Assembly (NCBI GenBank): GCA_040751755.1
Contig: JBFMHC010000026.1
Coordinates: 1 to 64,000, forward strand
Source of the DNA: PFJX01 sp040751755
GTDB taxonomy: Bacteria; Pseudomonadota; Gammaproteobacteria; Burkholderiales; Thiobacillaceae
Direction of reading: 5' to 3'
Length of the DNA: 64,000 bases
In this document: in pieces, positions 55,826 through 63,289 of the stretch
Layout: each line of letters opens with the position of its first letter
Numbering within the stretch: position 1 is the first letter of the stretch
Notes under the pieces: model-generated
What the model saw: the letters and a program-made list of their open reading frames with translations, nothing else
Databases searched by the model: none
Told to the model about the DNA's origin: nothing
Position numbers and translations under genes: made by a program

Positions 55826-58354
55826 ATGCCTTCTTCCAACATGTCCCGAGCAGATGCCAGGGCCCGCCTTCCCGGCGGCCTGAGCAGTGCCGAGGCGGCG
55901 GCGCGCCTGCTGGCCGAGGGGCCGAACGAGCTGGGCACGGAAGAGCGGCGCACGCTGCCGAGGATCGCCGTCGAGGTGGCGCGCGAGCCGATGTTCCTGC
56001 TGCTTCTGGGCGCCGGGGGCATCTACCTGGCGATGGGCGACGCGCACGAGGCGCTGGTGCTGCTTGGCTTCGTGCTCATCATCATGGCCGTCACCGTCCT
56101 CCAGGAGCGGCGCACCGAGCATGCCCTGGAGGCCTTGCGCGACCTCTCCAGTCCGCGTGCGCTGGTGGTGCGGGATGGCGCGGCGCAACGCATCGCCGGG
56201 CGCGAGGTGGTGCGCGGCGATGTCGTGATCCTCGCCGAGGGTGACCGGGTGCCGGCGGACGGCGAGGTGCTGCAGGCGCATGAGCTGGCGCTGGACGAGT
56301 CGATGCTCAGCGGCGAGTCGGTGCCGGTGGCCAAGTTCGCCGACGGCGGCCAGGCGTTCGCCGGCACCCTGGTGGTGCGCGGCCAGGGCGTGATGCGGGT
56401 GACGGCGGTGGGGCGCCGCACCCAGCTCGGGCGCATCGGCGGGGTGTTGCGGGACATCGCCCTCGCGGCCTCGCCGCTGCGCGACGAGATCGGCCGCCTG
56501 ACGCGGCGCCTGGCGCTGTTCGGCATTGCCTTGTGCCTGACGCTCGCGGCCGTCTATTGGGGGGTGCGCGGCGACTGGCTGCACGGCCTGCTCGCCGGCA
56601 TCACCCTGGCGATGAGCATCCTGCCGCAGGAGTTCGCGGTCATCATGATCGTGTTCTTCGCCCTCGGCGCGCGCCGCATCGCCCGCCAGCGCGTGCTGAC
56701 GCGCCGCCTCAACGTCATCGAGACCCTGGGCGAGGCCACCGCGCTGTGCGTGGACAAGACCGGCACCCTGACGCACAACCGCATGACCCTGGCGGCCCTC
56801 TCCGTGGACGGCGCGGTGCTGGAGACCGCCGGCATCGCGGGCGGCGAGCTGCCCGAGCCCTACCACGAGCTGCTCGAGTATGCCGTCCTGGCGAGCGAGA
56901 TCGCGCCGCACGACCCGATGGAGCGGGCCTTCCATCGATTCGCCCACGCATATCTGGCGAATACCGAGCACCTGCATCCGGAGTGGTCGCTGGCGCGCGA
57001 GTACGAGCTGTCACCGCAGCTGCTGGCCATGACGCACCTGTGGCGAAACGATTCCGGGCTGCATGACATCGTCGCCGCCAAGGGCGCGCCGGAGGCGATC
57101 GCCGACCTCTGCCACCTGCCGCCCGAGGCCACGGCGCGCGCGATGGCCGAGGCGGAACGCCTGGCCGAGCGGGGCATGCGCGTGCTCGGCGTGGCGAAGG
57201 CCAGGCACCGCGTCGGCGAGGCCTGGCCGGACATCCAGCACGCCTTCGAGTTCGAGTTCGTCGGCCTGCTCGGCCTCGTCGACCCCCTGCGCGCGGAGGT
57301 GCCGGCGGCGGTGGCGGAGTGCCGCGCCGCGGGCATCCGCGTGCTCATGATCACCGGCGACCACCCGCGCACCGCGCGTGCCATCGCCGCCGCCGCCGGC
57401 CTCGACCCCGGCGGCCTGCTCACCGGCGCCGAACTGGCGCGCATGGACGCCGCGGAGCTGGCGCGGCGCATCGCCGGAGTGAGCGTGTTCGCGCGCGTCA
57501 CGCCGGAGCAGAAGCTGGCGATCGTCGAGGCGCTCAAGGCCGGCGGCGAGGTGGTGGCGATGACCGGCGACGGCGTCAACGACGCGCCGGCCCTCAAGGC
57601 CGCGCACATCGGCATCGCCATGGGCCGGCGCGGCACCGACGTGGCGCGCGAGGCCGCCTCGATGGTGCTGCTGGAGGACGACTTCGGCGCCATCGTCGCC
57701 GCCATCCGCCAGGGCCGGCGCATCTTCGCCAACCTGCGCCAGGCCATGGTCTACACCCTGGCGGTACACATCCCCATCATCGGCCTCTCGGTCCTGCCGC
57801 TGCTGTTCGGCCTGCCGCTGATCCTGGCGCCCATCCACATCGCCTTCCTGGAGCTGGTGATCGACCCCAGCTGTTCCATCGTCTTCGAGGCGGAACCGGG
57901 TGACGGGCGGCTGATGCGGCAGCCGCCGCGCGACTCGACGGAGTCCCTGGTCTCCGCGCGGCACGTCGCCCTCAGCCTCCTGCTGGGGGGGCTGGCGACC
58001 CTGGCGGTGGGGCTGTTCCACCTCTGGAACCTGGGGCAGGGCGTGGACCAGGCGCAGGCGCGCACCCTGGTGTTCGTCGCGCTGGTCGCCGCCAACGCCG
58101 CCCTGATCCTGCCCACGCGCTCGCCGCGCCCGGGCTGGGGGAGCATGTTCGCGCGGCCGTCGCCGGTGGCGGCCTGGGTGCTGGGCGGCACCCTGCTGGG
58201 GCTGCTCCTGATCACGGCCCTGCCGGCGCTGGCGCGGCTGTTCGCCTTCGCGCCCCTGGGCGCCGGGCAGTGGCTGGCCGCCTTCGCGCTGGGAGCGGCG
58301 CTGCTGCTGCCGTTCGAGGTGGCGAAGCGGCTGCTGCGGCCCCCCAACCCATAG
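55826..58354 (+). CDS. Cation-translocating P-type ATPase (P2-like)
   Basis: Membrane pump of 842 residues. Actuator domain: LVVRDGAAQRIAGREVVRGD, GDRVPADGEVL and the loop MLSGESVPVAKF. Phosphorylation motif CVDKTGTLTHNRM with D310; nucleotide-binding domain with AKGAPEAI; hinge MITGDHPRTARAIA and MTGDGVNDAPALKAAHIGIA. The fourth membrane helix reads ILPQEFAVIMIV, where calcium pumps have PEGL, so the ion is not obvious. The sixth has LELVIDPSCSIVFEAEP with acidic candidates for ion binding. No heavy-metal N-terminal CxxC domain is present. The start could be at the next ATG, six codons in. It precedes the nifV promoter region on the same strand. Confidence 0.92.
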   Translation: MPSSNMSRADARARLPGGLSSAEAAARLLAEGPNELGTEERRTLPRIAVEVAREPMFLLLLGAGGIYLAMGDAHEALVLLGFVLIIMAVTVLQERRTEHALEALRDLSSPRALVVRDGAAQRIAGREVVRGDVVILAEGDRVPADGEVLQAHELALDESMLSGESVPVAKFADGGQAFAGTLVVRGQGVMRVTAVGRRTQLGRIGGVLRDIALAASPLRDEIGRLTRRLALFGIALCLTLAAVYWGVRGDWLHGLLAGITLAMSILPQEFAVIMIVFFALGARRIARQRVLTRRLNVIETLGEATALCVDKTGTLTHNRMTLAALSVDGAVLETAGIAGGELPEPYHELLEYAVLASEIAPHDPMERAFHRFAHAYLANTEHLHPEWSLAREYELSPQLLAMTHLWRNDSGLHDIVAAKGAPEAIADLCHLPPEATARAMAEAERLAERGMRVLGVAKARHRVGEAWPDIQHAFEFEFVGLLGLVDPLRAEVPAAVAECRAAGIRVLMITGDHPRTARAIAAAAGLDPGGLLTGAELARMDAAELARRIAGVSVFARVTPEQKLAIVEALKAGGEVVAMTGDGVNDAPALKAAHIGIAMGRRGTDVAREAASMVLLEDDFGAIVAAIRQGRRIFANLRQAMVYTLAVHIPIIGLSVLPLLFGLPLILAPIHIAFLELVIDPSCSIVFEAEPGDGRLMRQPPRDSTESLVSARHVALSLLLGGLATLAVGLFHLWNLGQGVDQAQARTLVFVALVAANAALILPTRSPRPGWGSMFARPSPVAAWVLGGTLLGLLLITALPALARLFAFAPLGAGQWLAAFALGAALLLPFEVAKRLLRPPNP

Positions 58355-58380
58355 GCGCCGCTCGCGGCTGCCGGGGCGCC

Positions 58381-58396
58381 TGTCGCAAACCCAACA
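58381..58396 (+). promoter_or_regulatory. NifA upstream activator sequence
   Basis: TGT-N10-ACA exactly (TGTCGCAAACCCAACA). It lies 95 bases before the start of the sigma-54 -24 element of nifV, within the usual enhancer distance. Confidence 0.65.
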
Positions 58397-58461
58397 AAGC
58401 GCGGTCCGCGTCTCTTTCTGGACAGGCAAACAGGATGGTTTTGTCCGGTTGAGGCCAGAAA

Positions 58462-58474
58462 AATCAAGCGGTTG
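58462..58474 (+). promoter_or_regulatory. IHF-binding site
   Basis: AATCAAGCGGTTG matches the IHF consensus WATCAANNNNTTR at every fixed position. It lies between the NifA site and the sigma-54 promoter, where IHF bends the DNA in known nif promoters. Confidence 0.6.
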
Positions 58475-58490
58475 CGTCGTGCGGCCGGCG

Positions 58491-58506
58491 TGGCATGGCG
58501 ATTGCA
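58491..58506 (+). promoter_or_regulatory. Sigma-54 promoter of nifV
   Basis: TGGCATGGCGATTGCA matches TGGCAC-N5-TTGCA with one change, and the GG and GC pairs have the exact spacing. The predicted transcript starts about 25 bases before the nifV ATG. Confidence 0.8.
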
Positions 58507-58540
58507 GAGTCAGGGCATATCCTGCCCAACCGGATGCCAA

Positions 58541-59686
58541 ATGAACCGCTCCATCATCATCGACGACACCACCCTGCGCGATGGCGAACAGTCCGCCGGG
58601 GTGGCCTTCACCCTCGACGAGAAACTCGACATCGCGCGCCGCCTCGCCGCCATGGGCGTGCCGGAGCTGGAGGTGGGCATCCCGGCGATGGGCGAGCGCG
58701 AGTGCGAGGGCATCCGCGCCGTCGCCGCCTTGGGCCTGCCGTCCAGACTGGTGGCGTGGAGCCGCATGCGCGCGGACGACATCGAGGCCTGCCGCAACCT
58801 CAAGGTGGACCTGGTCGACGTCTCCATCTCCGTCTCCGACATCCACATCGCCAGGAAGCTGAAGAAGGACCGCGCCTGGGTGCTGGCGAGCATCCGCGAC
58901 ATGGTGCCGCGCGCACTCGACCTGGGCCTGGAGGTGATCGTCGGCTGCGAGGATGCCTCGCGCGCCGAGCTGGACTTCCTGATGCGCGTGGCGGAGACGG
59001 CGGAAGAGGCGGGCGCGCGCCGCCTGCGCTACGCCGACACCCTGGGGGTGATGGAGCCGTTCGGCGTGTTTGATGCGATCGCCAGCCTGCGCTCGGTGTG
59101 CGACCTGGAGATCGAGATGCACGCGCACGACGACCTCGGCCTGGCCACCGCCAACACCCTGGCCGCCTGCCGCGCCGGCGCGACGCACGTCAACACCACG
59201 GTCAACGGCCTCGGCGAGCGTGCCGGCAACGCGCCGCTGGAGGAGGTGGCGCTGGGCCTGGAGAAGCTCCACGGCATGACCACCGGCGTCGACCTGAGCC
59301 TGTTCCCCGAACTCTCGCGCGCGGTGGCCGAGGCCTCCGGGCGTCCCGTTGCCTGGCAGAAGAGCGTGGTCGGGGAGGGCGCGTTCACGCACGAGGCGGG
59401 CATCCACGTCGACGGCCTGCTCAAGGACCCGGACACCTACCAGGCCTTCGACCCGCGCGAGGTGGGGCGCAGCCACACCCTGGTGGTGGGCAAGCACTCC
59501 GGCGCGCACGGCATCATGGCCGCCTACGCGCGCATGGGCCTGGCGCTCAGCCCCGCCGAGGCGCGCGAGCTGCTGCCGGACATCCGCGCCTTCGCCGAGC
59601 GCGCCAAGCGCGCGCCCGCGGACCACGAGCTGGTGTTCATCTATCAACGCCTGATCGGCCGCGTCATGGCCGGCGTGGTGCACTGA
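58541..59686 (+). CDS. nifV: Homocitrate synthase NifV
   Basis: Condenses acetyl-CoA and 2-oxoglutarate to homocitrate, the organic ligand of the nitrogenase FeMo-cofactor. The 381-residue protein has the HMGL-like barrel signatures IIDDTTLRDGEQSAGVAFTL, VDLVDVSISVSDIHIARKL, the metal-binding EIEMHAHDDLGLATANTLAA and ATHVNTTVNGLGERAGNAPL, and FTHEAGIHVDGLLKDPDTYQ and GKHSGAHGIMAAYA. The length and lack of a regulatory C-terminal domain separate it from 2-isopropylmalate synthase. The NifA/IHF/sigma-54 sites directly upstream support the nif assignment. The ribosome binding site is weak (CGGA). cysE starts eight bases after its stop. Confidence 0.95.
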   Translation: MNRSIIIDDTTLRDGEQSAGVAFTLDEKLDIARRLAAMGVPELEVGIPAMGERECEGIRAVAALGLPSRLVAWSRMRADDIEACRNLKVDLVDVSISVSDIHIARKLKKDRAWVLASIRDMVPRALDLGLEVIVGCEDASRAELDFLMRVAETAEEAGARRLRYADTLGVMEPFGVFDAIASLRSVCDLEIEMHAHDDLGLATANTLAACRAGATHVNTTVNGLGERAGNAPLEEVALGLEKLHGMTTGVDLSLFPELSRAVAEASGRPVAWQKSVVGEGAFTHEAGIHVDGLLKDPDTYQAFDPREVGRSHTLVVGKHSGAHGIMAAYARMGLALSPAEARELLPDIRAFAERAKRAPADHELVFIYQRLIGRVMAGVVH

Positions 59687-59693
59687 GGGCGAA

Positions 59694-60488
59694 ATGGATA
59701 CCGCGCAGCCCCTGGACCGCCATTCCCGCGCCGGCGTGGGCGACGTGAAGAGACCCGGCCTGCTGGCACTGCTGCGCGAGGACATCGCCTGCGTGTTCAG
59801 CCGCGACCCGGCGGCGCGCACCACCTTCGAGGTGCTCACCACCTATCCGGGCGTGCACGCCATCCTCGTGCAGCGCGTCGCCCACCGCCTGTGGCGCGCG
59901 GGCCTGCGCTACCCGGCACGCTGGCTGTCCTGGCTGGCGCGCCTCGTCACCAACATCGACATCCACCCCGGCGCCACCCTGGGGCGGCGCCTGTTCATCG
60001 ACCACGGCGCGGGGGTGGTGATCGGCGAGACCGCCGAGATCGGCGACGACGTCACCCTCTACCACGGCGTCACCCTCGGCGGCACCACCTGGAACAAGGG
60101 CAAGCGCCACCCCACCCTGGGCGACGGCGTGGTGGTCGGCGCCGGCGCCAAGGTCCTCGGCGCCATCACCCTGGGCGAGCAGGTGCGCGTGGGCGCCAAC
60201 TCCGTGGTGGTGAAGGACGTGCCGGCGCACCGCACCGTCGTCGGCATCCCCGGCCGGGTGGTGCTGCGCGCGGAGGAGGGTGGGCCCGGCAGCCTGGGCA
60301 TCAACCTCGACCACCACCTGATCCCCGACCCCGTGGGCAAGGCCATCGCCTGCCTGATGGAGCGCATCGAGACGCTGGAGGCGCGCCTGCGCGAACGCGG
60401 CGAGGCGGTGGACGGGCAGTGTTCGGCCTGCGAGGCCGACGATCTGTGCGGCAGCCAGGCCGCGCGCAAGACCCACAAGGGGAGATGA
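59694..60488 (+). CDS. cysE: Serine O-acetyltransferase (nif-linked CysE)
   Basis: Acetylates serine with acetyl-CoA, the first step of cysteine synthesis. It has 264 residues, with the N-terminal helical region (LLALLREDIACVFSRDPAAR) and the left-handed beta-helix: GATLGRRLFIDHGAGVVIGE, TLYHGVTLGGTTWNKGKRHP, VGAGAKVLGAITLGEQVRVG and VPAHRTVVGIPGRVV. The C-terminus carries a cysteine-rich tail (GQCSACEADDLCG) not needed for catalysis. CysE copies in nif clusters are thought to boost cysteine supply for Fe-S cluster building, which fits its place after nifV. The stop overlaps the next start. Confidence 0.93.
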   Translation: MDTAQPLDRHSRAGVGDVKRPGLLALLREDIACVFSRDPAARTTFEVLTTYPGVHAILVQRVAHRLWRAGLRYPARWLSWLARLVTNIDIHPGATLGRRLFIDHGAGVVIGETAEIGDDVTLYHGVTLGGTTWNKGKRHPTLGDGVVVGAGAKVLGAITLGEQVRVGANSVVVKDVPAHRTVVGIPGRVVLRAEEGGPGSLGINLDHHLIPDPVGKAIACLMERIETLEARLRERGEAVDGQCSACEADDLCGSQAARKTHKGR

Positions 60489-61003
60489 TGGACCTGCTGG
60501 ATTTCGACCAGACCACGCTTTACTTCGACGAGCCGACCCCGGCCGGCGTGGAGGCACTGCTTGCCGAGGCGGGCGAGTCGTATGGCGAGCCGCAGGCCGA
60601 GGCGCTGTTGCTCAAGGCCTATTTCCTGGTGCCGGAATCGCTCCTGGTGCTGGTGGCCCTGTACCGCTACTTCTTCTACCAGCATCGCCTGGAGGACGCC
60701 CTGGTCGTTGCCGACCGCGCCCTCGCGCTGTGCGGCCGCCGCCTCGGCTTCCCCGCCGAGTGGCAGCGCCTGCACGCGGAGTTCCTCGGCCAGGCGGTGC
60801 TGAAGTCGATGGGCCTGCTGCGCTTCTACCTCTCGGTGCTGAAGGCCTCCGCCTACATCAACCTGCGCCTCGGCCGCGCCGACGCCGGACGCGCCCAACT
60901 GGCGAAGCTGGTCGAGCTGGACAGCCACGACCGCATGGGCGGCAAGGCCCTGCTGGATGTGCTTGAACCGGCAGACGGCGAAGCCGATGCCCTGACCGCC
61001 TGA
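60485..61003 (+). CDS. TPR-like protein of the nif accessory operon
   Basis: Protein of about 172 residues, helical throughout, with tetratricopeptide-like pairs such as EALLLKAYFLVPESLLVLVA and LYRYFFYQHRLEDALVVADR, then YINLRLGRADAGRAQLAKLV. It has no signal peptide or enzyme motif. Two ATGs in tandem overlap the cysE stop, and either can be the start. The next gene, nifW, begins 14 bases after its stop behind GAAAGGAAA. Homologous small TPR proteins occur in nif clusters of other Proteobacteria as hypothetical proteins; a scaffold or chaperone role in nitrogenase assembly is inference. Confidence 0.8.
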   Translation: MMDLLDFDQTTLYFDEPTPAGVEALLAEAGESYGEPQAEALLLKAYFLVPESLLVLVALYRYFFYQHRLEDALVVADRALALCGRRLGFPAEWQRLHAEFLGQAVLKSMGLLRFYLSVLKASAYINLRLGRADAGRAQLAKLVELDSHDRMGGKALLDVLEPADGEADALTA

Positions 61004-61017
61004 AGAAAGGAAACGAC

Positions 61018-61434
61018 ATGGATGAGCTGACCCTGGCCGAAGCGATGGACGAGATGGAGTCCGCCGAGGACTTCCTGCAGTACTTTGGCGTCCCCTACGA
61101 CGCCTCGGTGGTGCACGTGAACCGCCTGCACATCCTGCAGCGCTTCCACGACTACATCACGCGGGCAGGACAGCGGCCCGGCGACGAGGCCGCGCTGCGC
61201 ACCTTCTACACCGCCCAGCTGGCGCGCGCCTACCAGGACTTCGTGGAGTCCGACGCGCTCACCGAGAAGGTGTTCAAGGTGTTCCACATGCACGAGCCGC
61301 AGACCGCCTTCGTGCCCATCGCCTCCATCACCCTCGCGGCGAAGCAGCCGGACGCCGGCCTGCCCGTGTCCGGTGGCTGCGGCTGCGGCGGCTCCGGCAG
61401 CTGCCACAGCTCCGAGGCGGCGCTGCGCGACTAG
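61018..61434 (+). CDS. nifW: Nitrogenase-protective protein NifW with cysteine-rich tail
   Basis: NifW helps protect nitrogenase MoFe protein from oxygen or aids its assembly. The family core is clear: LAEAMDEMESAEDFLQYFGV, VHVNRLHILQRFHDYI, and LARAYQDFVESDALTEKVFK then VFHMHEPQTAFVPI. At 138 residues it is longer than the usual NifW of about 100-120, because of a glycine/cysteine-rich tail (GGCGCGGSGSCHSSEAALRD) with C-x-C-x5-C-H. The tail suggests metal binding and is unusual for NifW. It sits between the TPR gene and nifZ, ten bases before the latter. Confidence 0.92.
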   Translation: MDELTLAEAMDEMESAEDFLQYFGVPYDASVVHVNRLHILQRFHDYITRAGQRPGDEAALRTFYTAQLARAYQDFVESDALTEKVFKVFHMHEPQTAFVPIASITLAAKQPDAGLPVSGGCGCGGSGSCHSSEAALRD

Positions 61435-61444
61435 GAGACCGGCC

Positions 61445-61921
61445 ATGCAGACGCGCTTCGACTATGGCGATTCGGTGCGGGTGACGCGCAACGTGCGCAA
61501 CGACGGCACCTACCCCGGCATGGACCCCGGCAACCTGCTGGTGCGGCGCGGCTCGGTGGGCTACGTGATGAACGTCGGCACCTTCCTGCAGGACCAGATC
61601 ATCTACACCGTGCACTTCCTCGACCAGGGCCGCATCGTCGGCTGCCGCGAGGAGGAGCTGCAGGGCGCGGACGATCCGTGGATGCCGAGCCGCTTCGAGA
61701 CGCGCGAGAAGGTGCGGGCCAGGCTGACCCTGGCGGTGAACGGCGAGGTCCTGGTGCCCGCCGGCGCGGAGGGCGAGGTGATGCGCGTGCTGCGCGACAA
61801 CGCCAATCTGGAGGCCGAGGCGCAGTACCACGTGCACTTCCCCGGCCATGTCCTGCAGGTGCCGGAACGGGTGCTGGAGTCCCTGGCGCCCGCCGCGCCG
61901 CTCGTGGAGGAGACGCCATGA
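61445..61921 (+). CDS. nifZ: Nitrogenase maturation protein NifZ
   Basis: NifZ is needed for forming the second P-cluster of the MoFe protein. The 158-residue protein has the NifZ beta fold: RFDYGDSVRVTRNVRNDGTY, LLVRRGSVGYVMNVGTFLQD, IIYTVHFLDQGRIVGCREEE, and a second copy-like part VPAGAEGEVMRVL then YHVHFPGHVLQVPERVL. The ATG after GGAGACCGGCC is chosen because it begins the conserved start. The stop overlaps nifM (ATGA). Confidence 0.93.
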   Translation: MQTRFDYGDSVRVTRNVRNDGTYPGMDPGNLLVRRGSVGYVMNVGTFLQDQIIYTVHFLDQGRIVGCREEELQGADDPWMPSRFETREKVRARLTLAVNGEVLVPAGAEGEVMRVLRDNANLEAEAQYHVHFPGHVLQVPERVLESLAPAAPLVEETP

Positions 61922-62757
61922 ATCCCGCCTACCTGGTGCTGAAGGCCGCGCACAACCTGTTCGGCAAGTCGCCCGTCGCCCTCGTCGAGGCGGAGATGGC
62001 CCAGGCGCAACGCATGGCGCAACGCCAGTCCGAGCTGGAGGAACTGGTGCTGGCAACCGCCGAGGCACGCGACGTGGTGGTGCCGGCGGCGACGCTGAAG
62101 GATGCCCTGGCCGCGATCCGCGGGCGCTACGAGGACGAGGAGACCTTCCGCGACGACCTCGCGCGCAACGGCCTCTCGCCCGAGGACTTCGCCGACGCCC
62201 TGGAGCAGGAGCTGAAGGTCGAGGCGATCCTGGAGCGGGTGGGGCAGCGCGCCGCGGCGGTGTCCGAGATCGACGTCGAGCTCTACTACCACTACCACCC
62301 GGACCAGTTCCGCCGCATCGAGACCCGCATCGCGCGCCACATCCTCATCACCGTCAACGAGGCCTTCGCGGAGAACCGGCGCGAGGACGCCTACGCGCGC
62401 ATCGAGGCGATCGCGCAGCGGCTGACCAAGGAGCCCAAGCGCTTCGAGGAGCAGGCGATGAAGCACTCGGAGTGCCCCACGGCGCTGCAGGGCGGTCTGC
62501 TCGGCGAGGTGCATCCCGGCAAGCTGTTCCCCGAGCTGGAGCAGGTCCTGTTCGGCCTGCACGCGGGCGAGCTGAGCGGCATCGTCGAATCCTCCCTCGG
62601 CTTCCACCTGCTGCGCTGCGACGCGGTCTCGCCCGCCAGCACGCTGTCGCTCAAGGACGCGCGCGGGCACATCCGCAGGCTGCTGGAGGCGCGCCGCAAG
62701 CGCGTCTGCCAGCAGGCCTGGCTGAAGGCGCTGCGGCAGGCGCCGGTCGCCGCATGA
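61918..62757 (+). CDS. nifM: NifM peptidyl-prolyl isomerase
   Basis: NifM is a parvulin-type prolyl isomerase that helps the nitrogenase Fe protein NifH to mature. The 279-residue protein has an N-terminal helical chaperone part (LVLKAAHNLFGKSPVALVEA) and a PpiC domain (about 135-235): RIARHILITVNEAFAE, CPTALQGGLLGEVHPGKLFP, LFGLHAGELSGIVESSLGFH and LLRCD. It carries no signal peptide, unlike periplasmic SurA/PpiD. It overlaps both nifZ and the Rrf2 gene by four bases. Confidence 0.9.
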   Translation: MNPAYLVLKAAHNLFGKSPVALVEAEMAQAQRMAQRQSELEELVLATAEARDVVVPAATLKDALAAIRGRYEDEETFRDDLARNGLSPEDFADALEQELKVEAILERVGQRAAAVSEIDVELYYHYHPDQFRRIETRIARHILITVNEAFAENRREDAYARIEAIAQRLTKEPKRFEEQAMKHSECPTALQGGLLGEVHPGKLFPELEQVLFGLHAGELSGIVESSLGFHLLRCDAVSPASTLSLKDARGHIRRLLEARRKRVCQQAWLKALRQAPVAA

Positions 62758-63152
62758 TCCTCAGCCGCTCCAAGCAATACGCCTTGCTGGCGATGATCGA
62801 GCTGGGCAAGCGGCCGCCCGGCGAATACCTGCTGTGCCGCAGGATCGCCCGCGACAAGGGCATCCCCTTCCACTACCTGTGCAAGCTGATGCAGCAGATG
62901 GTCAACGCCGGCCTGGTGGAGGCCGCACGCGGCCGCAGCGGCGGCTACCGCCTGGCGGTGCCGCCGGCGCGCATCAGCATCCGTGAGGTGATGCGCTGCA
63001 TCGACGGCGGCCAGGCGGAACAGGAATGCCTGCTCGGCCTCAAGGCCTGCTCCGACGACAACGCCTGCGCCGTGCACTGCCAGTGGCGGCCGGTGAAGGA
63101 AAGCCTGCTCGATCTCCTGGAACAGCAGACCGTGGCAGGTTTGGACTGCTAG
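62754..63152 (+). CDS. Rrf2-family iron-sulfur regulator
   Basis: Transcription factor of 132 residues with a winged helix: LSRSKQYALLAMIELGKRPP, then RRIARDKGIPFHYLCKLMQQ and GLVEAARGRSGGYRLAVPPA. The C-terminal part has cysteines in ECLLGLKACSDDNACAVHCQW spacing, similar to the cluster-binding loop of IscR/NsrR/RirA, so it probably holds an Fe-S cluster. It overlaps nifM by four bases and so is co-transcribed with nif accessory genes. It may report Fe-S status, NO or oxygen back to the nif regulon; the target genes are unknown. Three further cysteines (RCIDG and the C-terminal LDC) also occur. Confidence 0.88.
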   Translation: MILSRSKQYALLAMIELGKRPPGEYLLCRRIARDKGIPFHYLCKLMQQMVNAGLVEAARGRSGGYRLAVPPARISIREVMRCIDGGQAEQECLLGLKACSDDNACAVHCQWRPVKESLLDLLEQQTVAGLDC

Positions 63153-63289
63153 CACCCCGATTTCCCTCCGTATCCCGGCGAATGCCGCCGCTCCGGCGTT
63201 TGAATTGCCGCGGCGGCGGCGTGTATGCTTGCGCCACGACAAGAATGGCACCTCGGTGAAGGGGTGCCGGAATCCGTGAGGAGACGGAC

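Noticed and set aside
63247..63268. Hairpin GGCACC/GGTGCC before the substrate-binding protein, considered as a riboswitch
   Set aside because: It lacks the conserved core of cobalamin, TPP or molybdate riboswitches and is too short; only a simple hairpin is visible.
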